From contig NZ_JAODBG010000097.1 in assembly GCF_025463825.1 (NCBI RefSeq), forward strand, positions 1-36,159: a stretch of DNA of 36,159 nt, in the 5' to 3' direction. A program made the position numbers and the translations under genes. Position 1 is the first letter of the stretch, and each line of letters begins with the position of its first letter. Origin of the DNA: Cryobacterium sp. (lineage in GTDB: Bacteria; Actinomycetota; Actinomycetes; Actinomycetales; Microbacteriaceae). This document shows positions 16,397 to 23,563 of this stretch, in pieces. The notes beneath the pieces are model-generated. The model did no database searches. It saw only the letters and a program-made list of their open reading frames with translations, and was not told the DNA's origin.

Positions 16397-17479
16397 ATGT
16401 ACCTGGCTACAACCAGCCGCAATGTCACTCGTCGCAGGCGCCTTCTCACGACAGCCGGCGTGGCCGTCGTCGCAGCGCTCTCCCTCGCCGGGTGCGCAGG
16501 CGGCGCCGGCGCCGAAGATACCGCGTCAAGCGATAGCGGTGAAGAACTCACCACCATCCGCGTGTCGCTTGGCTGGATCAAGAACGTGGAATGGGCCGGC
16601 TTCTGGATCGCGGACCAGATGGGCTACTACGAAGAGGAAGGGCTCGACATCGAGTGGATCGGCGGTGGACCGAACGCACCGACCACGATGGCCACCCTGG
16701 CCGCCGACGGCGCCGACATCGGCATCGTGCCCGGCACGCAGAGCTGGCTCCAGACCTTCGCGGACGGCAACGACTGGACCGCGATCGGCGCGCTCTTCCA
16801 GGAAAGCCCCGGCGCCCTCGTGTCACTCGCCAGCGACCCCGTGCGCACCGCGGAGGACCTGGTCGGCAAGACGGTACTCGGCCAGGAAGGCACCCAGATC
16901 AACTACGACGCGGCCTTCAAGATCGCCGGGCTCGAGCCCGACTACGACTTCATCCCCGTCGGCTTCGACATCGCCCCGCTCGTCGACGGTCAGGGCATCG
17001 CCTACACGGCGTACGCCACCAACCAGCCGATCATGCTCGAAGAGCAGTACGGTCTGGCTCCGGACGACTACGTCGTGACGTTGTACGCCGACCTGGGAAT
17101 GCCGCTCTACGGCAACGTCATCTACGGTGACTCGTCGTACGTCAGCGACAACGGCGACGACATGGAAGGGTTCCTGCGGGCCTCCATCCGCGGCTGGGAA
17201 GAGAACGGCGACGACCCCGCGGTGGCTGCAGAGCTGGCAGTGAATGATTTCGGCGCCGACCTGGGTCTCGACCTCAAGCAGCAGACCCGCGAGAACGAGC
17301 TGCAGCAGGAGCTTGTGGTGGGGGAGTACGGCGACCCGCTGTTCTGGATGGATCCCGCCCTCATGACCGAGCTGATGTACCCGGGTCTCGAAGTGGCCGG
17401 ATACACCGATCTGCCCGCCCCCGAGGACTACGTCGACATGAGCTACCTCGAAGCGGCGCACGCCAGCCTCGAAGGATGA
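16397..17479 (+). CDS. ABC importer substrate-binding lipoprotein, NMT1/THI5 type
   Basis: 360 residues. Residues 1-33 form a lipoprotein signal with an arginine cluster (TRRRRLL), hydrophobic core and lipobox LAGC (Cys33), so the protein is anchored outside the membrane. The mature part has IRVSLGWIKNVEWAGFWIAD, GYYEEEGLDIEWIGGGP, ADIGIVPGTQSWLQ, GKTVLGQEGTQINYDAAFK and AYATNQPIMLEEQYGL, matching the NMT1/THI5-like periplasmic-binding family whose characterised members bind hydroxymethylpyrimidine precursors, riboflavin or sulfonates. Trp/Asn in GWIKNVEWAGF occupy the place where thiamine-precursor binders contact an aromatic ring, which suggests an aromatic or heterocyclic ligand; this is inference. 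AAGGAGAACC precedes the ATG. Confidence 0.92.
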   Translation: MYLATTSRNVTRRRRLLTTAGVAVVAALSLAGCAGGAGAEDTASSDSGEELTTIRVSLGWIKNVEWAGFWIADQMGYYEEEGLDIEWIGGGPNAPTTMATLAADGADIGIVPGTQSWLQTFADGNDWTAIGALFQESPGALVSLASDPVRTAEDLVGKTVLGQEGTQINYDAAFKIAGLEPDYDFIPVGFDIAPLVDGQGIAYTAYATNQPIMLEEQYGLAPDDYVVTLYADLGMPLYGNVIYGDSSYVSDNGDDMEGFLRASIRGWEENGDDPAVAAELAVNDFGADLGLDLKQQTRENELQQELVVGEYGDPLFWMDPALMTELMYPGLEVAGYTDLPAPEDYVDMSYLEAAHASLEG

Positions 17480-17485
17480 TTTCGC

Positions 17486-17515
17486 GGGGACCGGGCGCAC
17501 CCGCGCCCGGTCCCC
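17486..17515 (+). terminator. 13-bp hairpin between lipoprotein and deaminase genes
   Basis: GGGGACCGGGCGC (17486-17498) and GCGCCCGGTCCCC (17503-17515) pair perfectly around loop ACCC, seven bases after the lipoprotein stop. No T tract follows. In many importer operons such hairpins stabilise the binding-protein part of the mRNA and let only a fraction of transcripts continue. Confidence 0.55.
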
Positions 17516-17571
17516 GTCTCCCGGCACGACCCCGATTCACCCGCACCACCCCGATTCACGAGGAGTACATC

Positions 17572-18594
17572 ATGACCATGACCGACACCGAGCTGCGTCC
17601 CGCGGCGCTCCGCGACCTCCGCGCCCTTCCGAAGGGCCATCTGCACCTCCACATGGAGGCCGCCATGCGTCCGGAAACCCTCATCTCGCTCTCGGCGGCG
17701 CTCGGCATCGAACCGGCCGAGACCCGGGGGTTCAAGGGCTTCACCGCGTTCAGCGCAACCTACAAGTCACTGCTCGACGCACTGCGGCACCCGGACCACC
17801 TCGGTATCCTCATGGACCAGATCTTCGAGGACCAGGCCAACGAGGGGGTCGCCTACCTCGAACTCGGTGTGAGCCCCCGCTTCTACGCGGAACAGTACGG
17901 CACCTTCGACGCCGCGATGCGCGAGCTCATCGACCTCGCCCGCGCCGCCTCGGCCAAGCATGGCGTGGCCTTCGGGCTGATGCCCACCATCGACCGTACC
18001 GCCGGGCCGGAAGCGGCCATGCTCGTCGCCGAAACCGCGGTCAAATTCGCCGGCGACGGTGTCGTCTCCCTCGGTCTCGCGGCAGACGAGCGCGGCTTCC
18101 CGTGCGCCGATTTCGCCGAGCCCTTCGCACTCGCGAAGGCGGCCGGACTCCAGGCGACCCCGCACGCCGGCGAGCTCGTGGGCCCCGAGTCGGTGTGGGA
18201 AGCGATCGACATCCTCCAGGCCGACCGGGTCCTGCACGGGGTGCGTGCCATCGAGGATCCCGCACTGCTCACCGTTCTGGCCGAGCGCGGGATCTCACTG
18301 GATGTCTGCCCCACCTCCAACGTGCTGCTCGACGTTGTGGCCGAAATCGCGGAGCACCCGCTGGAGCGGCTGCTGGACGCGGGCATCCGCTGCTCGATCA
18401 ACGCCGACGACCCGATCCTCTTCGGGCCGGACATCCTCTCCGAATACGAGCTGAGCCGCACGAGCCTGGGCATGACCGACGAGCAGCTCGCCGCGTGCGC
18501 GTGGACGTCGATCGAGACGACCCAGGCGTCCGCCGACGTGAAGGTCGCCGCGAAGGTTCGCATCGACTCCTGGTTGACCGGTACCACCGAATGA
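17572..18594 (+). CDS. Adenosine deaminase-family amidohydrolase
   Basis: 340 residues from ATG 17572, preceded by GAGGAG with good spacing. The zinc-dependent (beta/alpha)8 deaminase fold is shown by KGHLHLHMEAAM (H25 and H27 of the HxH motif), HAGE (H198 and catalytic E201), VLHGVRA, VCPTSNVLL and SINADDPILFG (D279/D280). Canonical adenosine deaminases read HxHLEG and NTDDP; here LEG is MEA and T is A, changes next to the substrate, so the natural substrate may not be adenosine. The reaction expected is hydrolytic removal of an amino group from a purine- or pyrimidine-like ring in the cytoplasm. Its stop overlaps the start of the LLM gene (ATGA), so the two enzymes probably act in one pathway. 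Confidence 0.85.
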   Translation: MTMTDTELRPAALRDLRALPKGHLHLHMEAAMRPETLISLSAALGIEPAETRGFKGFTAFSATYKSLLDALRHPDHLGILMDQIFEDQANEGVAYLELGVSPRFYAEQYGTFDAAMRELIDLARAASAKHGVAFGLMPTIDRTAGPEAAMLVAETAVKFAGDGVVSLGLAADERGFPCADFAEPFALAKAAGLQATPHAGELVGPESVWEAIDILQADRVLHGVRAIEDPALLTVLAERGISLDVCPTSNVLLDVVAEIAEHPLERLLDAGIRCSINADDPILFGPDILSEYELSRTSLGMTDEQLAACAWTSIETTQASADVKVAAKVRIDSWLTGTTE

Positions 18595-19994
18595 GTAAAG
18601 CACGCACGAAGGTGCTGCACTTCGGGGTGTTCGAGGTAATGGGTCCGCAGGTAGGCGGCACCTTCAGCTGGACCCATCCCCGCAGCGAGAGCATCGACTA
18701 CATGAATGTGGACCACTGGATCCGGGTCGTGAAGATCCTGGAAGAGAGCGGATTCGACTTCCTGTTCTTCGCCGGCGGCTACGGCTATCCCATCATCGAC
18801 GGTGACCTGCCGGAAGTGGCCGTCACCCGCGGCATCAATTTCTCGGGCCTCGACCCTGACTACCTCATCCCGGTGCTCGCCCGGCACACCGAGAAGCTCG
18901 GGTTCGTCGTCACCCAGTCGACGGGGCTCGACCATCCGGTGCAACTCGCCCGCCGCTTCTCGACGCTCGATCACCTCACCCAGGGACGCATCGGCTGGAA
19001 CATCGTCACCGGCGCGTCCCAGAACGCCGTCGCTGAGGTGTTCGGCCACGACCAGATGGTGCCACACGACACGCGGTACGAGATGGCAGGCGAGTACGTC
19101 GAGCTCGCGGCCAGGTTCTGGGAAACCGCGTGGGACGATGACGCGCTCGTCGCCGATCGCGCGACGGGCGTCTTCGCCCGCCGGGAGGGCATCCACCGGG
19201 TCGAGTACGACGGGAAGCACTACCAAACCCGGGGCTACTACGGTGCGCCGCCCTCGCCGCAGCGCACGCCGGTGCTGTTCCAGGCCGGCACGTCGCCCAC
19301 GGGGCGGGCCTTCGCGGCGTTGAACGCCGAATGCGTCTTCGTGCAGGCAACCACCCCGTCGCGCACGAAAGCAGCCGTCGCCGACCTCCGGCGCCTCGGC
19401 ATCGAGGCGGGACGCGCCCCGGACACGCTCAAGACCATGGCGGGTCTCACGGTCTTCGTGGGGGAGACCGAGGAGCGCGCTCGCGAGCTGGAGGCTGAAT
19501 TCGACGCTCTGCAGACCGACGAAATCGTTGCGTCCCTGTATGCCGGCAACACCGGGATCGACCTCTTGGCGCTGGACCCCGACCGGACTCTGCGCCAGGT
19601 TCTCGACGCGGGTGGACCCGTCGGCCAGATGGGCACGAGCAACATCGAGCGCTTCCTCGGCGACGATGCCCCGACCGTGCGGGAAATCCTCGAACAGCTG
19701 CGAGGCCGCGGCACCCGCGGATTCCGCATCGTCGGCGATCCGACCCAGATCGCCGATCAGATCGAGCAGCTGGTCGCAGAGACGGACCTGGACGGATTCC
19801 TCATCGAACCGGTCTTCCAGCCGAACGACCTGGAGGACTTCGGTCGACTGGTGATGCCCATTCTGCGAGAACGCGGCCGGTTGCGGGACGGTGAAGCCGG
19901 CAACACCTTGCGGGCACGCCTCACCGAACGGCCCGGCAACGACAGGCTCGGCAGCGCGCATCCCGCGTTGTCGGCGGTCACCGTGCCGGTGTGA
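18591..19994 (+). CDS. LLM-class flavin-dependent monooxygenase 1 (NtaA/SnaA/DszA type)
   Basis: 467 residues from ATG 18591, coupled to the deaminase. It has the bacterial luciferase-like TIM barrel of the NtaA/SnaA/DszA subgroup: LHFGVFEVMGPQVGG, FDFLFFAGGYGYP, FVVTQSTGLDHPVQLARRFS, LDHLTQGRIGWNIVTGAS, YYGAPPSPQRTPVLFQAG and DAPTVREILEQL. Members use reduced FMN from a separate reductase plus oxygen to attack amine, sulfone or heterocyclic substrates. No flavin reductase gene is in the window. It is more divergent than the two later LLM proteins: it has a longer N-terminal loop (THPRSESIDYMNVDHW) and lacks the AADxAEAVF-like segment, carrying AALNAECVF instead. Substrate unknown. Confidence 0.92.
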   Translation: MSKARTKVLHFGVFEVMGPQVGGTFSWTHPRSESIDYMNVDHWIRVVKILEESGFDFLFFAGGYGYPIIDGDLPEVAVTRGINFSGLDPDYLIPVLARHTEKLGFVVTQSTGLDHPVQLARRFSTLDHLTQGRIGWNIVTGASQNAVAEVFGHDQMVPHDTRYEMAGEYVELAARFWETAWDDDALVADRATGVFARREGIHRVEYDGKHYQTRGYYGAPPSPQRTPVLFQAGTSPTGRAFAALNAECVFVQATTPSRTKAAVADLRRLGIEAGRAPDTLKTMAGLTVFVGETEERARELEAEFDALQTDEIVASLYAGNTGIDLLALDPDRTLRQVLDAGGPVGQMGTSNIERFLGDDAPTVREILEQLRGRGTRGFRIVGDPTQIADQIEQLVAETDLDGFLIEPVFQPNDLEDFGRLVMPILRERGRLRDGEAGNTLRARLTERPGNDRLGSAHPALSAVTVPV

Positions 19995-20036
19995 TCGAGC
20001 CCCGCACGACCAGCGTCGTACCCGGCTGGGGATAGT

Positions 20037-20657
20037 ATGAGCCGGGTGGAGGGCACCCCGGAACGTGAACGTTTGCTTGGCCTCGTCGTCGACCTGGTTC
20101 TTCGTGAGGGTGTCATCGACCTGAGCCTGAGTGCTGTCGCCCGGAGCATCGGCTCGAACAACCGGATGCTGCTGTACTACTTCGGTTCCAAGGAAGCCCT
20201 GCTCGACGAGGCCGGCTTGCGCGCCCTCGATCGGTTCGCCCTGCTGCGGGAGATGTTCAACCGGCTGAGCGGACCGGGGGGCCTGGAGGAACGTCTCCTG
20301 GCCTCCTGGGACGACCTGTCGGCTCCCGAGAACCTTCCCTATTTGCGGCTCTACTTCCAGCGTTTCGGGGTCGCGATGCGCGACACCGCCCAGTGGCAGA
20401 CCTTCATCGAGCGTGCCGGACGGCAATGGGTGGAGCTCACCCGGGCGGTCTTCACGAGCGCGGGATACAGCGACGCCGACAGTCTCGTCGCAGCGACGCA
20501 GATCATCGCCCTCTGGCGTGGGTTGCAGTTCCTGCTGCTCTCCGGCGTTCCCACGGAGCAGCTGGGTACTACCTACGCCATCGGGGTGCGGGGACTACTC
20601 GCCCAGCTCACTCCGGTCGCGGCTGCGCGCCGGGAGTCAAATTTCTCCTCGTCGTAA
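20037..20657 (+). CDS. TetR/AcrR-family transcriptional regulator
   Basis: 206 residues from ATG 20037. The N-terminal helix-turn-helix is clear: RERLLGLVVDLVLREGVIDLSL, then SAVARSIGSNNRMLLYYFGSKEALL, the YYxFxSKEALL pattern that follows the recognition helix. The C-terminal ligand-binding part (about 65-190) is alpha-helical with FQRFGVAMRDTAQWQTFIERAGRQW-like helices. The gene stands between LLM gene 1 and LLM gene 2, and a palindrome occurs 28 bases after it and again before the importer operon, making it the obvious candidate regulator of the whole cluster. The likely inducer is the imported compound or an intermediate. The start rests on GGGGAT upstream. Confidence 0.9.
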   Translation: MSRVEGTPERERLLGLVVDLVLREGVIDLSLSAVARSIGSNNRMLLYYFGSKEALLDEAGLRALDRFALLREMFNRLSGPGGLEERLLASWDDLSAPENLPYLRLYFQRFGVAMRDTAQWQTFIERAGRQWVELTRAVFTSAGYSDADSLVAATQIIALWRGLQFLLLSGVPTEQLGTTYAIGVRGLLAQLTPVAAARRESNFSSS

Positions 20658-20684
20658 CACGGTTGAAACCAGCGCCGCATAGCG

Positions 20685-20704
20685 TGTGAACTGTTCAGTT
20701 CAAC
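20685..20704. promoter_or_regulatory. Candidate operator 2: TGTGAACTGTTCAGTTCAAC
   Basis: It contains the perfect inverted repeat GAACTG-TT-CAGTTC and shares TGAACT, TC and TTCAAC at the same spacing with operator 1 (13890-13909). It lies 24 bases before the GTG of LLM gene 2, where a bound repressor would block the start of transcription. Confidence 0.6.
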
Positions 20705-20728
20705 TCGTTCATCGTGGAGGTACGCAAC

Positions 20729-22093
20729 GTGGCACAAACGTGGAAAATCGGGATGTTCCAATGCGTCGGTCTGATGGGGACCTGGAAACTGGCCGATAAC
20801 ACGGCGACGGACTTCCTCGACCTCAATCACTGGTTGACCATGGCGCGGCGCTGCGAAGCCGCCGGCGTCGACTTTCTCTTCTTCGCCGACGACTACGGTT
20901 ATCCCGTCGTTGACGGCGGGCTGCCCGCGACGGCCATCCGCGGCGGCGTGCAGTTTCCCAAGGGCGACCCGCTGGCCATCCTGCCCGCCCTCGCTGCCGT
21001 CACCGAGAAGCTGGGCCTCGTGACCACCTTGTCGACGATGGTGGAGCAGCCGCCGATGGTCGCCCGGAAAATGGCCACGCTCGATCACATGACCAACGGC
21101 CGGATCGGCTGGAACGTGGTGACGGGCGCCGGCCAGAACGCCTCGGCGCGGTTGTTCGGCGCCGCGATGACGGGCCACGACCAGCGCTACGAGATCGCCG
21201 CAGACCACGTGGACCTCTCGCTGAAGCTGTGGGAGGGATGCTGGGATGAGGGCGGCCTCGTCGTCGACCGCGAGAGCGGGATCTACGCCGACCCCGAGAA
21301 GGTCCGCGAGATCGAGCACTACGGCCCGCACTTCTCCTCCCAGGGCGTGCTGACCGTGCCGCCGGGCCCGCAGCGCACCCCCATGCTGTTCCAGGCTGGC
21401 GCCTCAGCGCCCGGTCGCGACCTCGCCGCGAAATACGCGGAGGCGGTCTTCCTCGCCGCCGAGGTGGGGGCCCTCACCGAACAGATCGCAGACATCCGTC
21501 GTCGTGCCCAGCAGTACGGTCGGGATCCTCACTCCATCAAGTTCTTGATCGCGGGCACCTTCATCGTCGGGGCGACCGAATCGGATGCGTGGGCGATCCG
21601 GGAGCGTCAACTGGCAACCCGGACCCTTGACGACGCCGCGGCGTCATACGCGTTCTTCACCGGACTCGACCTGGCGACGATGGACCCCGACAAGCCCCTC
21701 GATCCTTCGGCGGCGAAGACCGAGACGGGTCGTACGAACGTTGAACGCTTCCTCGGGCCCGACGCCCCGACCGTGCGGCAGATCCTCGAAGAATTCCAGC
21801 GCAACAGCGTGATGGGGTCCCCCTTCATCGGGGATGCGCAGCAGGTCGCCGACCAGGCCGAGGCCACCATCGCCGCGACCGGCGCCGACGGTTTCCTCGT
21901 ACAGCCCGACCACACCGGCACCTTCGACAGCTTCATCGACCTGATCATGCCCGAACTTCAGGCGCGGGGCCTCGTGCAGACCGACCGGCCCGCCATGACC
22001 CTGCGGGAACGTCTCCTGGGCACCGGCACGCCGCACCTGGCCGCCGACCACCCCGGAGCCGCGTACCGCAACGGCGCCGCAGCACACCGCTGA
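20729..22093 (+). CDS. LLM-class flavin-dependent monooxygenase 2
   Basis: 454 residues. The GTG at 20729 is preferred over the ATG at 20714 because GGAGG lies between them at the right distance. Luciferase-like fold of the NtaA/SnaA/DszA subgroup: WKIGMFQCVGLMGTWK, AGVDFLFFADDYGYP, LGLVTTLSTMVEQPPMVARK, LDHMTNGRIGWNVVTGAGQN, GPQRTPMLFQAGASAPGRDLA, KYAEAVFLAAE and DAPTVRQILEEF. It should need FMNH2 supplied by an unlinked reductase. It is a clear paralogue of the next gene (same length, same motif order), so the pair arose by tandem duplication and may act on successive intermediates. Control by the palindrome just upstream is likely. Confidence 0.93.
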   Translation: MAQTWKIGMFQCVGLMGTWKLADNTATDFLDLNHWLTMARRCEAAGVDFLFFADDYGYPVVDGGLPATAIRGGVQFPKGDPLAILPALAAVTEKLGLVTTLSTMVEQPPMVARKMATLDHMTNGRIGWNVVTGAGQNASARLFGAAMTGHDQRYEIAADHVDLSLKLWEGCWDEGGLVVDRESGIYADPEKVREIEHYGPHFSSQGVLTVPPGPQRTPMLFQAGASAPGRDLAAKYAEAVFLAAEVGALTEQIADIRRRAQQYGRDPHSIKFLIAGTFIVGATESDAWAIRERQLATRTLDDAAASYAFFTGLDLATMDPDKPLDPSAAKTETGRTNVERFLGPDAPTVRQILEEFQRNSVMGSPFIGDAQQVADQAEATIAATGADGFLVQPDHTGTFDSFIDLIMPELQARGLVQTDRPAMTLRERLLGTGTPHLAADHPGAAYRNGAAAHR

Positions 22094-22138
22094 AACCGCG
22101 CACCCCGATCAGCTAATTCTCCGAGAAATGAGTGCAGC

Positions 22139-23509
22139 ATGACCAAGAAACTGGCAATCGGCATGTTCCAGACGGGCGGCGTGCGCCGCACCTGGAACAT
22201 GCCCGGCCGTGAGAACGACCGCAACTTCACCGACCTGAGCTACTGGACCGACCTCGCGAAGAAGTGCGAGGCGGCGGGCGTCGACTTCCTCTTCCTCGCC
22301 GACTCCTATGGCTACCCCACGCTGAACGACGCGATCATTCCGACGGCCATCGAGCGCAACGTGCAATTCTCCACGATCGACTCCCAGATGCTGATGTCTG
22401 CGATGGCAGCGGTGACGGAGAAGCTCGGTCTGGTCACGACGGTCTCCACGATGGTGGAGAAACCGCCGACGGTCACCCGCCAGTACCGCACGCTGGATCA
22501 CCTGTCCCAGGGGCGAATGGGCTGGAACATCGTGACCGGATCGGCGCAGGCCGCCTCCGCCCTGCTATTCGGTGAACCCCTGATGGCCCACGACGATCGC
22601 TATGCGAAAGCCGACGACCATGTCGAGCTGTCGCTGAAGTACTGGGAGGGGTGCTGGGACGAGGACGCCCTGAAGAAGGACAGCAGCACCGGCACCTGGG
22701 CCGATCCCACGAAGGTGCGCGAGATCATCCACGACGGACCGTACTTCTCGGCCAAGGGAGTGCTCGTCACCCCGCCCAGCCCGCAGGTGACGCCGACCCT
22801 GTTCCAGGCCGGCGCGTCGGCCGCTGGGCGCGAACTCGCCGCGAAGTACGCCGAGGCGGTGTTCCTCGCCGCCGAATCCACCTCTCTCGCGACCCAGATC
22901 GCCGACATCCGAAGCCGTGCCGAGGCCAATGGCCGCGGCCGCGACGCGGTCAAGTGCCTCATCGCCGGCACCTTCCGGGTCGCCGACTCCGCTGCCGAGG
23001 CCCTTGCGCAGCACCAGAAGCACATCCAAAGCATTTCGCTCGAGCACGCCGCCACCCTGTACGCATACTTCACCGGCGTCGATCTGCTCGCCCTCGACCT
23101 CGACAAGCCCATGCCGGCCAGTGCGGCGAACACCGACAGCGGACGCACGAACGTCGAACGGTTCCTCGGTGAGAATGCCCCCACCGTGCGCGAGATTCTC
23201 GAGGAGTTCCGCGCCAACGGGGTGATGGGCAAGCCGTTCCTGGGCACTCCGGAGGAGATCGTCGACCAGGCCGTCGCCATGATCGAGGCTACCGACGCCG
23301 ACGGCTTCCTGGTACAACCGGACCCGGACGGCGGGCACGACCTGTTTTTCGCGAAGGTGCTCCCGGAGTTGCGCAGACGTGGTCTCATCAAGGACGAGCT
23401 TCCCGGCACGACGCTGCGCGAGCACCTCTTCGGCGAGGGCCAGATGCGTCTGCCGAGCTCGCACCCGGGTGCAGCATTCCGTGCGGAGAAGGTTCGCGTG
23501 ACCATCTGA
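22139..23509 (+). CDS. LLM-class flavin-dependent monooxygenase 3
   Basis: 456 residues from ATG 22139, 45 bases after LLM gene 2 and presumably on its transcript. Matching motifs: LAIGMFQTGGVRRTWN, AGVDFLFLADSYGYP, LGLVTTVSTMVEKPPTVTRQ, LDHLSQGRMGWNIVTGSAQ, SPQVTPTLFQAGASAAGRELA, KYAEAVFLAAE and NAPTVREILEEF. The substrate-facing stretches differ from LLM 2 (for example VRRTWNMPGREND against LMGTWKLADNT), pointing to a different but related substrate. Both end with a conserved tail of the type SSHPGAAFR. It is a cytoplasmic enzyme dependent on reduced flavin; the substrate is unknown. Confidence 0.93.
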   Translation: MTKKLAIGMFQTGGVRRTWNMPGRENDRNFTDLSYWTDLAKKCEAAGVDFLFLADSYGYPTLNDAIIPTAIERNVQFSTIDSQMLMSAMAAVTEKLGLVTTVSTMVEKPPTVTRQYRTLDHLSQGRMGWNIVTGSAQAASALLFGEPLMAHDDRYAKADDHVELSLKYWEGCWDEDALKKDSSTGTWADPTKVREIIHDGPYFSAKGVLVTPPSPQVTPTLFQAGASAAGRELAAKYAEAVFLAAESTSLATQIADIRSRAEANGRGRDAVKCLIAGTFRVADSAAEALAQHQKHIQSISLEHAATLYAYFTGVDLLALDLDKPMPASAANTDSGRTNVERFLGENAPTVREILEEFRANGVMGKPFLGTPEEIVDQAVAMIEATDADGFLVQPDPDGGHDLFFAKVLPELRRRGLIKDELPGTTLREHLFGEGQMRLPSSHPGAAFRAEKVRVTI

Positions 23510-23563
23510 CCCGCGCCGCCCGGCCCTTGCGCCGGAGTGCAACGGGGTCAAGGCTGTACTCAT

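Noticed and set aside
18102-18590. N-terminal extension of LLM 1 by 163 codons
   Set aside because: This part is an alternative frame of the deaminase gene; homologues start at ATG 18591.
17883-20426. 847-codon open frame on the minus strand
   Set aside because: Antisense to the deaminase, LLM 1 and TetR genes, all of which have clear family motifs; an antisense shadow.
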